Assembly (NCBI GenBank): GCA_013396755.1
Contig: VWZF01004021.1
Span: 2,445,900 to 2,509,899, forward strand
Source of the DNA: Sclerurus mexicanus
Lineage: Eukaryota; Chordata; Aves; Passeriformes; Furnariidae
Direction of reading: 5' to 3'
Length of the DNA stretch: 64,000 nucleotides
The notes under the pieces were generated by a model, which saw only the letters and a list, made by a program, of their open reading frames with translations, searched no databases and had not been told where the DNA came from. Position 1 is the stretch's first letter; every line of letters begins with the position of its first letter. Shown here one piece after another: positions 1 through 11,300 of the stretch. The position numbers were made by a program, and so were the translations under genes.

Positions 1-1194
1 CATATGCTGACTCACGAGTATCTCTCTCTCCATCCTGCTCAAGCATGGGCAGATTGGATTTATCTGTCACTTTTCAAGGGTCCCTGAGGAAGGGAATAAA
101 GATGGTGAGCTCCAGGAAAAATGAAGTGAGTCTACTCCATTGTTTTCCCCTTTTTTTTCTGATTTTAGGCATCACTATGAAAAGAATGGTATCAAATAAT
201 ACTGAATATCTCTGTTTACTATGGCACTTTACAAAATTACCCACTGCCATTGGGTTTTTTTCCTAATGCAGTTTAGATCCATCTGTGATTGCACAAGGAA
301 CTGTAAAAATTAGAGATCTCTTACAGCTCGTTTCATATATAGCCATATTTTCAACTTCTTTTGGAGGAGTGTTGCATGTGCTTATGCTTCACCATAGGCA
401 CGCTGTGAAATCATCTTGTGTTTTTCTTTTTCCCTGTATATAATCTTTACATTTATATCCTCGGCTGTTGCTCTCCCTCTCCAATTGAACATAAATAGAT
501 CTGCCCATTTCTTCTCAAATGCTGTCAAATTACTAATTTTGCTCCCTGAATTTTGCTCTTTCCGTCTCGGGGCCACTTTTCCTATGGAAGGTAGCAGTGC
601 CCTTAGCATCAACAGCTCAAGTTATCTCCAGTTACTGTAACTCAGAATGGTTTTGTTGAATATCACAATCTAAAATTTCTCTCTGTTCAGCAAGTGGAGC
701 AAAAAAACCTCCTGGATATGGAGAAGTTCAGCAGGTTGTCTCAACATTTTCACCTGCGGCTTTGGAAGGCGTGTAGGAAACAATTCCATTTAAAACACAA
801 ATATACACACTGTGATAGCCTATACTGCTTGTCTAAAAATAAGTGTCCCTCAATTCCCTCCTTCTGACCCCAGTGAGTTTGTCTGTACTCTTAATTATTC
901 TTCCAGCTTTGCTTATTTATTATTCCCAATGCCTTAGAGTGCAATATCTGCTGAGCCGAGCTGTTGGCAGCAAAGTCAGGTATCTGTGGAAACATCCCAT
1001 GGGGGCTCTGAGCTGCTTTAAACACTTCTTTAAACACTGTTTTAAACTCAAACCAATGTTCATTTTTTTCTAAGAACTCATCCCTCTTGCAAAGACCAGC
1101 CAATGCTCAACAAGCCACAGCTAAAGCCAAGTGGAATGTCTTCTCCAAGTGTGGTGCAGAAGACACTGGGCGCCAAGTCAAGGACATCTGTTGA

Positions 1195-1248
1195 GAGGGG
1201 AAAAACAGAGAGGAAGGAAGGGAGGGAGGAAGGAAGGAAGGCAAGAGG
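1195..1248. repeat. purine-rich GGAA/GGGA simple repeat
   Basis: An almost uninterrupted purine run built from GGAA, GGGA and AGAG units lies within the SPOCK1 intron. It is a degenerate simple repeat with no coding potential. Confidence 0.75.
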
Positions 1249-2599
1249 GGACATGATGGCTCTGTAAAGCCTTTTTTCATCCAGAGAACTGCATGTGCTG
1301 CTGGAAAAGTCCCTTCAGTCAGGCATTTTTATTTGCTCTGCTTTAGTTTGCAGTTGATGTAACTCTCTTTATTCTCCCCTTCAGGTGACGTGACAGAATT
1401 TGAATGAGAACATTAGGGTTAGCTGGCAAACGAATTTTGGGAGGCCGAGAACCGTGCGGGAGATAACATTGTAATTAGTACCTGCCATAGCCAGAATGGC
1501 ACAAGGGAGGTTGCTCCCACAAGCTTCCTGCTCAGCCTGACAGTCCCCCACCATCATGAGACTTGGGATGTATTTAAAATAAAACTCCGGCCTTCGGAAT
1601 CACCCGGCAAAGAGGAACTTCCCAGGGTTTTCACAATTAATGTGGGCACAAAAGGAACGAGGGTTAAGTACCAAGAAAGCAGATGCACGCTTTGCCTCCA
1701 GCACCAGCCAGGGAGCTCTGCGGCTCCCAGGCTCTGTTTGCACACGTCTAGCTGAGCTTTGTGGTTTAAAAGTACCATTTCAGAGAAGCTTCAGATCAAA
1801 GCTTATTTCGTCTTCCCGATAACTCGGCTGCTCCTGCGATCATCTCAGAGTCTGAACTGCAGGATCTTGGCATCTGCTGCCGTATTTATAAGACAAGGCA
1901 AAACAAGTGACAGAAGGATCAGAGGTGGTTATCAGCATAGGTATCAACCCTGGGGGAGAATAGCCAGTGAATGCCAAAAATGCAGCAAGACAAATATATC
2001 CATGTAGAATTTTGTCCTGAAATGTTGGGGACTGTGGGGGAGAGATTAAATGGGAGTTGTGCATTGATCAAACCAGCACGGCACGTTTGGAACGCAGGAC
2101 CTTTCCTTGTAGTAATAGTAAACAATCCATTCCTTTCTACTTCATGAAATTATTGGCATAACAGCTCATTTTTTATTGTTATAAGCATTTTCTTTTTATA
2201 AAGCGTATAGAATGCAAAGAATAATATAAAATGTAAAGAATAGTATAGAAAATAGTACAAAAATTGGTGTTATCACCTGTCAACCTCCATGGTATGAGAC
2301 AGTTATGTCAAACTTTTTAAAGAAGTGTTATTACATTGGTTTTAAGGATGTGTTTTACGATATGATTTTGTTGTGTTGGTCTCCAAAAATACAAAAAATG
2401 AGAGGTTTTTTTTTCCTTTCTGAGTAGCTGAAACAATGTCTGTCCTGTTCCTAGCTGGAGGAATTGGGCAATGTCATGTAGGTTGGTGCTATGTCACATT
2501 TTAATCAAAACTAAATGGACTTGTCCTCCAGGCTCGCAGGACAAATGACGGGACCGTTTGTTACCACTAACATGCGTTACCAATACATGGTAACACAAC

Positions 2600-2663
2600 A
2601 GTAGTAATAATAATAATAATAATAACAATAATAATACTACTAACAACAACCACCACCAATAAT
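2600..2663. repeat. (TAA)n trinucleotide microsatellite
   Basis: At least seven consecutive TAA-type units are followed by degenerate AAC, TAC and CCA triplets, giving an imperfect trinucleotide array of about 60 bp. On the minus strand it reads as a run of leucine codons, which explains a spurious poly-Leu open frame there. It is probably polymorphic. Confidence 0.85.
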
Positions 2664-5594
2664 AGCTGGTAACATACTCATGCCTACAGCTGCTTTCTGT
2701 TTGTGAGCCAAGCAGCAAGCGGGGCCAGATTCCACTAATCCCTCCACTCCCTCTTGTTGCCCAGGGGATGCCAAGCCTGACATTTCAGGCCGTGGCTTGA
2801 GATGGGCTCTCTTGCAAAGTTTTCCATTCTTATTTCCAGTAGGTGGCTGGTCACCTGGGCCACAACCCACTGGTTCAGCTCCACGGCAGCACATTGGCAT
2901 TGTTAAGCAGGTCATTCAAAAAGCAGTGGCACGTTCCTGAGCTGAATTCTGTCATGGCAGATTTCATTTGCATGGAGAGGACATAACCTCAGTAACTAAA
3001 TACACCTTTTTTTTAAGGCTTCTATGTTTCACTTTTATTTTATTGTTATTTCTCTGCATTTGCAGTTTCTTTTCCTCTGCAGCACAAAAAGAGTTGAAGC
3101 TATCCCAGCTCCCAGAGAATGTTCAGGGAATAGGGAATTTGCTCCTCAGTCTCTACCTAAGAGACTATTTAGGATTATATACAATAATAGGAATCTAAAG
3201 AATCAGTCTCTCCCTATGTAATTGGAAGTAATTTAGTACTATTTGTAAGAATTATGGTGAGAATAACAGTAGTGGCGAGAAGGCAAGAGACAGATGACAG
3301 AGAGATGACAGAGAAGTCAAATGACATAAAAGTTGTCACACACATTCTGTGAATCTGATTGCATAGTTTGCAATAGTGGATGAAGATTTTACACTATTGC
3401 TTTGCTAGGCTGGAATGAAAATGGGATGTGACTCAGTATTGATTTAATCTTACACATCTACAGGTAAGTTCAGTTTTAATGTTGACTTCTATCACCAAAT
3501 ACCATTGAAAGTCCCTATCTACAAGAGTGAAATTAAATATGATACTACTGATTTTTACCACCATTGTCTATAGTCTGTAGAGCTGAAAAAGTCCATAACA
3601 GAAGCAGGCCTATAAAACCTGAGCCTTTACAGCATGCTAATGGCTTCCCATTAGGTCAGATTAATGTTTCCTGCTTAGGGAAAATAGGTATTTAGCAAAA
3701 GTGCTTTCCGTTTGCTAGGAACAAATAACTGCTGGACCAATTGCCTCACCCTTGGGAATAAATCTGCACTTTCAGTGCTTGCTAATAAATCAGTTCTGCA
3801 GGATAATTCCTCACAGGTGCAGGTTCAGACCTGAGCGTGTCGCTGGGATCCAGCAGGACACAGATCCTCCTCCTGCAGGTTCTGCCACTCTCCGTGGCCC
3901 CAGTGCCACCTCAGGTGCAGGGCGCTGCCCTCTGGGACCTCAGGGAGGAGAGCTGGAGGTTTCAACCCTGCCTCTCCATCCCAACCTGTTGCACGCCAGG
4001 GAGTCGTGGGCTGGGAGAGGATCTCATGGAGTGAGGGACCCAGGAGCTGGTGTTACCTGGGCATCTGGTATCACGTGGCTGCTAAGGCAGAGCTTTGGGT
4101 GACATCCATAAAATAGCCAAGATAAAATCGTTGGGGTTTTTCTCCTTTTAAAAGGTGTAGGAAATGAACTGAAGGCAGAGTCTCTTATCTTGAAGAAGAT
4201 ACACACCAGTGCCTCTTTGCATGTTTGCACTTGGGTCTGTGTCACAGCACTAGAGCTTTAAATGGTTGTTGACAGGTGTCTGGACAGAGTTCAGTTGCTG
4301 GAGAAAGGCTGTGGAGAGGTTCCTCCCTTGGTGATTCTCTTCATCCCGGATTTTCTAATCACTGCTTCAAGTCATGCCAATATCCATATTGTTTGCAAGC
4401 CCAGTGCTCTCTCCTTTTAAATCTTCAAATAGCAAGAGACCCATTATCACATCCATTCCTCCTACAGCCCTGCTCTTCTCATCTGAGAAGTGTGACTTGA
4501 AACTTCTATTCATAGTGAGGAGGTACATTTGCACTGCATTTTTCATGAAGAGGGTTCTTAAAAATGCTTTAAAACTTATACTGATGTAAATTTATATATG
4601 AGGATTTTAGATGTGGGGCTCCTCACAGTTATTCTTTCTAATGGTTTGATATGTAGCTAATGGGCCCTACCATCAGAAATAAAACACGAAACGCTCTAAT
4701 TCCTGGGTACTCAACTGGGCCTGACTTTGTTTGTATGAAACTTGTGTCCTCTGAATGTCAATCTACTTTGAAGTGTCCCAAAACAAACAAATTCAGAATG
4801 ATTATATACTTCTTATAATGCTCAAAGCAAATAAATGAAACAGAATGCAGTTCAATTAGGTAGGGAGGCGGGATATTTTCAACCAGGCATGGTGGCATTA
4901 AAATAGAATTCAATACAAGAAAAAATGTAAAATAATACTTTCTCTGTTTTAATGTGCGGGAGAAAATAAGACTGAGGGCATTAAATACTTGAATAGAAAT
5001 TCAACTGAACTTTGCATAAAATTTTTGAAGTCTTGTCCAGAAATGTATTATTCACGCCATGTTAACAGCAAAGTTGGTTCCCGTTTGGCTCATGAAACAG
5101 CATTTATCCTTGTGAACAAAGACTGAGCCCTAAGAGAGAACCTCAACACGTTACCCACTATGGAATCATCCTTAAGCAGCATACTTAAGGAATATCTCAG
5201 TTATTCACGAAAAAGCCATCCAGAATGCAGAAAACTCCAGTTCTGGGCTTATTATCAAGTTGTGCCTCAGGCTGAATTCCAGAGGAATTCTGCAGGGTTT
5301 GTGGTCAGTGAAAACAGGAGAAATAAAATCAGCCAGGGTTCACTGTGCCCTCAGAGGGAGTGAGGGGGGCAGTCCTCGAGGAAAACACAGCACAGAGCAG
5401 GCTCAGAGCCTGTTCTTGCTCCATCAAAATCCAGGGAATGTCAGGGAATGACAGGAGGTAGAACAGAGCTGATGGGCATTGGGTAAGGGCAGAGCACTGG
5501 TATCAGTGGGAACGGACATAGGGATGGAAAATCTCAGCATGGTTGGACTTGCAGACATGGGAAAAAATGTAACAGCTTCATTACAAATGGCATT

Positions 5595-5715
5595 TTACAG
5601 CTCTCGACGTGTTTGAGTGGCTCGACTGTACCGCGGATTCGCTTCAAGTCTGATTTACCACTAATTAATTACCTCTGGTTGCTGTTAATTAATCGCTTCT
5701 GTCCCACCTACCCTG
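5595..5715. promoter_or_regulatory. candidate intronic regulatory element with homeodomain sites
   Basis: Two TTAATTAA-type homeodomain core clusters, at 5662-5671 and 5685-5695, sit 14 bases apart. They are flanked by a small CpG-containing patch near 5630-5640 that is unusual for this AT-rich intron. Paired TAAT cores are typical of homeodomain dimer sites. No function is demonstrated; this is a pattern-based candidate only. Confidence 0.3.
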
Positions 5716-8240
5716 TGCGTTCAGTCCTGGTTTCTGTTGGAATTCCAAAACCCAGATTCCCATTTCCCCAGTCAGTGCAGGTTACCCCTTGGTGACCCCT
5801 TGGTGAGGTTTGGTTTAGGGCCCCCACTGTGGCCCTGGGAAGATCATCCTGCCAGGGGCTGAGCCCGGCAGAGGTGCACCAGGACCTCCTGCCCGGCACA
5901 CTGGGTGGCTTTGGGAGCAAACGCAGCATCCCCCAACGCCGTGGTGGCCAGGCATGGCTTTGCTTTTGGAAATACACAAATCTGAATAAGGAAAGTGGCT
6001 CCAGAGGGGGGTTTTCTTGGTTATTACTCTTCTTTTCCCTGGGCCTTGACTGTCTGTCCACAGGGCATGAGAAGGAGTCAGGAAGGCACAGGAATGGATG
6101 TTTGTATCCCAGAATTCCAGGCTTGGATTCCTAAAGGTGGCGTGTGCCACAGTAAATATTTAATAAGTCAGTGTTGCACAATAAAATGACATTACTCATT
6201 TCTCAAATGAATCCTCCTTTTTGTCACCCACTTGACGCAATCAGTAGTCAAAGCTGTGTTCAGTTTGACTGGAAATACATTTGTGAAATACTCTGAACAA
6301 ACAGCTAACCTGCCATGTACGTGAAGTATTGGCTAACCAACACTTATGCACTATATTCCTCTTTTTTATCTTTGCAAAACTGACTTTCAAAGGGCGAGAC
6401 AGCTCCTTGGCAGACGGAGAGAAAAGAGACTGCCTGCTTTTAACTGGCAAAGCGGAATTACTATGGGTACAGCGCTCAGAAAACATTTGTGGGACAGGGG
6501 GCTTTTGGGGTCTCTCCTGGTGCTGTAGTGGCCTGATAGTATTTTGGCAGAAATCACGTCTGATGAAAACCAGTCAGTGACAGTTCACGATGGAATGAAG
6601 GAACAGCATCTCCCATCCCACATAAGAGAAGTCTCTGTGTCACTGCTAACAAGTGTTTAAGTGCCCAGCTCCTCTTGAAATTACTAATTCCGTGGTGGAA
6701 ATGTCTCTATCTTTTTGGATCTAAATTCACAAAATAAGAAATCATTTGTGCCTGTCTAGACGTAGTTCATTCCTGAATATTTATTCCCAATAAAATTAGT
6801 TTTCTTCCTACCTTGACTCCTTCAGACATCTCCTGGTGGGGACTCATTAGGGGCAGGATGATGGAATTTGTTCTGCTGTTGCTTGTGTTGTGATAAAAGA
6901 CTTTGTGAGTGATGGCCAAGGAAGAAAGAGCAACATGAGATGTTCCTTATGGAAGAGATGAAATGGTGGGCTCAAAAATCCTGTCTCGATTTTGGTTTTA
7001 ACTTTCGACAATAAGACAGTTTATAATGAGTAAAATATAATGTTAAGTGAGAGAATAAATTTATAAGCCTGTGACCCTCATATTTTTATCTGTAGTAGGA
7101 AAATTCATCCAACTCTTTCAGCATTACAGAAAGGAATGGGGAAATCTTTCTTCTTCTCCCTTCTCAAGTGCTAAAATAGTTCCCACTTAGAAAAGGCTAT
7201 AATTTCTATTTTTAACTTTGGAGTTCCTCCTGTCCCAAAATAAAGTGGGAGAACAAACAAGGACTCAGCACAGCCAGGAGATCTCTGGGAGTTCCTGGCA
7301 GCCACTGGAGCAGGGAGTTTATCTTGGGAGAGTTGTGGGGCTCAGTTGTTCTTCAATAAGGTGGAAGGAGGAATATTGTAATGTGCAGTGAGATGGAGAA
7401 GACATATTGTGCCTGTGAAGGATGTCTGCCTCTACAGCATAAAATCTTCCTCTGTATTCCAAGAAATGTCATTTAAAATGTAGAATGAGTGCACAGCAGG
7501 AATAATAAAATTGCCTGAGCATGTGAATTTTAAGCACTAAACATGATACAGAAACAAGAATATTTCTTGTGACAGAAACTGGTGACTAATGCAGCTTTCT
7601 TCCTTAAAAATATTTGCTTCAGCTGGACGTTAATCTCTTGGCAGACATTGCTGAAAAAAAAATAAATTAGATATTTCTCAGTAAAAATTTATGAGAAAAT
7701 AAATGTTTTACCTTGCTAACAAAAAGGAATTGACAACCTTCAGAGGTGGCAGAGTCCCACTTGCAGTAGAACTACAGCAAGATGACAATTTTTCCTGTAC
7801 ATAAATAAGTATATATATTTCCTATTACTGTGATAATAGCCTTCCACTAAGCCAAATGTGGTTATAAATTATTCCCAGCATCTTGTTGGAGTAGCATGTC
7901 TCGGCAAGTCTGTCCCTCCTCCCCATCTGTCCCGCTGCTGTTTTTCTCCGAAATCCTAAAAGGTGCAAACATCGAAGTTAAACAGTCGCACAGCTCCCAT
8001 TTCGAAGCGGTGGGTGGCACTTCTTCCACCACAGATCCCGTCAGCTCCCGACGAAGTGCTCGAGTACGGCTTGCGATTCATGAGGACTTAGTTTCTTCTC
8101 AACTCGCCTCCTTTCCTTTTCCTTCAGAGCTCTTAACGAGAAGAACTTAGAACCATAAACATTATTTCTGACAGACTCTCTGGGGAGAGGGTTCTCCCTG
8201 GTGCTGCTGACTCAGCCTGGTGCTTTGTTCTCTCTTGCAG

Positions 8241-8357
8241 CTTGCACGGACAAAGAACTGAGGAGCCTGGCTTCGAGGCTAAAGGACTGGTTTGGTGCTC
8301 TGCACGAGGATGCAAACCGTGTCATCAAACCCACGAGCTCGGAGACGGCCCAAGGCA
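8241..8357 (+). CDS. SPOCK1: SPOCK1 (testican-1) exon, start of EC calcium-binding domain
   Basis: This 117-nt internal exon is probably the seventh of eleven, judging from the human gene as I recall it. It starts after a strong acceptor (TTGCAG at 8235-8240) and ends before the donor GTAAGA at 8358. The first two bases complete a split Ala codon. The peptide begins CTDKELRSLASRLKDWFGAL and continues to TSSETAQG, ending one base into an Arg codon completed by the next exon. This matches the start of the SPARC-type extracellular calcium-binding domain of testican-1: a helix with the conserved RLKDWF motif, followed by the HEDANR segment. It differs from human by Arg-Ser for Arg-Asn early on and Ser-Glu for Ser-Asn near the end (from memory). 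Testican-1 is a secreted chondroitin/heparan sulfate proteoglycan of brain extracellular matrix and has been linked to protease inhibition and cell adhesion. Confidence 0.96.
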
Positions 8358-11300
8358 GTAAGAGAACCCCTTTGCCACTGAACGTTGAGGTTCCCAACCT
8401 GCTCGCTCTTAGTGCTGTGCTGTCGTGGCAGGCGGGTGCCAGGGGGTAAGCACAGGAGACCTGCAAATAAATTCCATTTTCTGAAGGAGCTGCAGGACTT
8501 CTGTTCTCCTTCTGGCCCAAAACTGCCCTAAAAGCTGGCAGAGACAGAGAGACCTTCCCATCAGGCAAGCCCCTTTGTCTGAAGGCCACGGAGGTCACCT
8601 TTTCTTGGGTTAACTAACGTGGCACAGTTTGGGGCTGCGCAGTTGAATTCCGTGAGCCTCCAGTTCAGAGTGGCTGCACCCAAATCCCTCCCTGGGGTTG
8701 TGATGTATGAAATTAAACCCACCAGTTTTATGGCCAAGCGTTTCCAGACTCAGTGTCAGTGGGATAAGCCAAAAGTAAGTCATACGAGTGTGGAAAATTA
8801 TTTCAGTGTTGGAAAAACTCACTTGGGTTTTACTTTGCAATTTTCTGCTGACAGTTTAGGTAAGAGAAAGGATAATTAAAACATCCACACCTGAGCCATG
8901 GAGCTGGAAGAGTTAAATGGTGTGGAAAGCAGGAATCCATTGTGTCCTAGCTATTTAATAACACCACCTTTACTTCCTTTGATGCTTTTTTTTTTCAAGA
9001 AAGGAAGAAAATGAACACTTTAGTTTCTTTAGTTTAGAGGAAAGATGGATGAAGTGGGTTTAGCCAACATGACTGATTTGGATGTCATTTCCCCACCAGG
9101 GAGGGTAAAGATTCACATAACAGCATCAAAAGAGGTCGTGTTCATCAGAGAGCAGATGGGAATGTACTTTGTGTAAGGACTCATTAATTCTTTTAAACAG
9201 GATGTCCCAAAACACACGGGCCCTTGGGTTGCAAAGCAGGATGCACAAGTTTTATCTGGGTTTGTGGCTCACCTTCAGTGCCCCGACTCTCTGCTGTGAG
9301 CCGGGGTCTGCACACCCAGACTCGGGCACGTTCTCTCAGCCGCTCCCTCCTCTCTTCTGCCCAGCCTGGTGGCCCCGTAGTGTGACACCACCGAGGCTGG
9401 AGGGGCAGTAGAGTGGACCCAGCACATCAAAGTGGGCATTTTCTGCTGGTCCGTGTCTCCCCAGCCCCTCTTTGAGCTGGGGTGGCAGTGGATTGATTGC
9501 CCCATCCTGAAGAGACAGGATATCCCACAGGCTGCATTGCTCCAAACTGTAGCCAAACTCATTAATGCCAAGGAATCACATGTGAAATCTATGTGGTGTA
9601 ACAAGCTGCGTTCTGTGCAAAAGATCTTTTTCATGTGTCCCTTATTCTCCACAGTATTTACAACAAAGTCAGTCTCTTTAACACCATATGTCCTACTTAT
9701 TTCTGAAACAGTGCTCCAAAAAAAGGATATTCTCATGCAGAAGAAGCCAAAGCACGGTGCAAAAAGTGAGTGGGTGTACAGCTAATAAGGGCTTCCAGGT
9801 GTGGATTCGGTTCAGAGCCCCTGACAGAAAGCCTCAGAGACTTTAAACTTTGTTGGAAGCCCTCTAGGCCCAGAGTCACATGAAATCTCATTTAATCAGA
9901 TTCCCAAAAGGATGTTTTTCATGCAAAACCTGTGAGATCCTCATGAGGACCTTGCCAGAGGCCAAAGTCTAAAGAGTCCTCAAGGTGTTGAGGCTTTTTT
10001 TTTTGTTTCGCTTTTTTTCTGAAGAGATTTCAGTGAGAAAAACATCCCTGGTAATTCTGCAGTGTTTGCTCTGATTCACAGAGGAGCTGTTATCTCTTTT
10101 TAGTGCAGTTTGATTCCTGGCAGCTTTTATTTGAAAGGCTGCCTTGATGATCTTAAACACTTGATCTCAACAATGTTCATTTTTAGACTGTTGACTTAGT
10201 TTGGCACATTTTCTTATCTTCTTATGTATCAGTTTGAAAAAGAGAAAAGGAAAGAAGGAAACTTTATGAGTTTAGAGGCCTAAATAATTTTTGACTGCCA
10301 CAAAACTTGGGCTTATTTTTCTTTCTGAGGGTTTGCAAGAGTATTCATGAATTAATCTGCATGTGCCAAATTCTGCAGCTCCAGTTCTCTCTGGTAGCAC
10401 AGAAAATACTCACAAAGCGAGGACAGCGGTATTTGGCTCCCTCTAACTTTAACTTCAGACATTTGTAAAAATGAAAGACATCCCAACCAGGGCTCAGAAT
10501 TCAAAGCAGAGTTCACAAACCCGAGCTGTAGAAAAGGATGTGTGTGAATCCTGGCGAACAGGACACACACACAGTTCTGGAAACACGCTCTGGCGTGCAC
10601 GCTGCCCTTTCTTTATTGCCCTCCTCACCAGACAGATCACTTCATTAAACTGGACTGGTTTGGCTATGCCTACAGAGCCTTAAAGGGCACGAACATTCTC
10701 CAAGTAATCCATTCTGGATGTGCCCCTGTGGCACTAAAAGGAACAGATGGTGGGATGCGATGACTACGGTGCCTCGAACACGAGGGCTGTCTAGAGAAGG
10801 TGTTCCAGCAGAGATCTCTCTATGCTGCATTAATTTTTTAAGATGTTAATGTGAGTGTAAATAAGCATTCGGAGTGTATTAAGTTCACCCTCAGGTGAAG
10901 GAAAAAAGTACACTCCTTTTTGTTTTCTTTTTAACTCTCCTGAAAGGAAAAAAGGATGAGGGTGAGCATCGTGTTTGAATCTCATTCGATGATCCCAGCA
11001 AAGCACCACGGGCCAGGAACCTTCTCTTCTGCAGGCTTTGTACAATTAAAATCTCCCCAATAAATGATGTAAGAAACTCAGGGACATGCTTTGACATAAG
11101 GAAATAATAAAACTAATTAGGTAGCAAGACAAGATTCAAATTGCTCCTGAGCCTGTTGATAATTCATAACATCCCTGTATTGTAGCTAGATAGTCTCCTT
11201 GGTTGGAGTGGGAGTTGTTTTTCTTTTACTGGAGGTCTATGCAATATAAAGGCTTTTTTCTGGGGAATGTTTCTTCTTCTCCTTCCTTTATTTTAAGTGA

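Larger units (their letters stand above)
1..8240 (+). other. SPOCK1: SPOCK1 intron (3' part), no exon seen
   Basis: This stretch precedes the first recognisable SPOCK1 exon and must be intron, because that exon starts mid-codon after a canonical acceptor. I looked for the preceding coding segment, the end of the follistatin/Kazal-like region with its Cys-Pro-rich linker, and saw nothing resembling it on the + strand. It therefore lies upstream of the window. The open frames here are short and unremarkable. Contents noted separately are a purine-rich run near 1.2 kb, a TAA microsatellite near 2.6 kb, a homeodomain-word cluster near 5.67 kb and a CpG-rich patch near 7.9-8.1 kb. A likely branch point (CTGAC, A at 8210) and polypyrimidine tract precede the acceptor AG at 8239-8240. 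Confidence 0.85.

Noticed and set aside
2494..2718. Poly-leucine minus-strand open frame
   Set aside because: It is a reading of the TAA/CAA microsatellite at 2600-2663.
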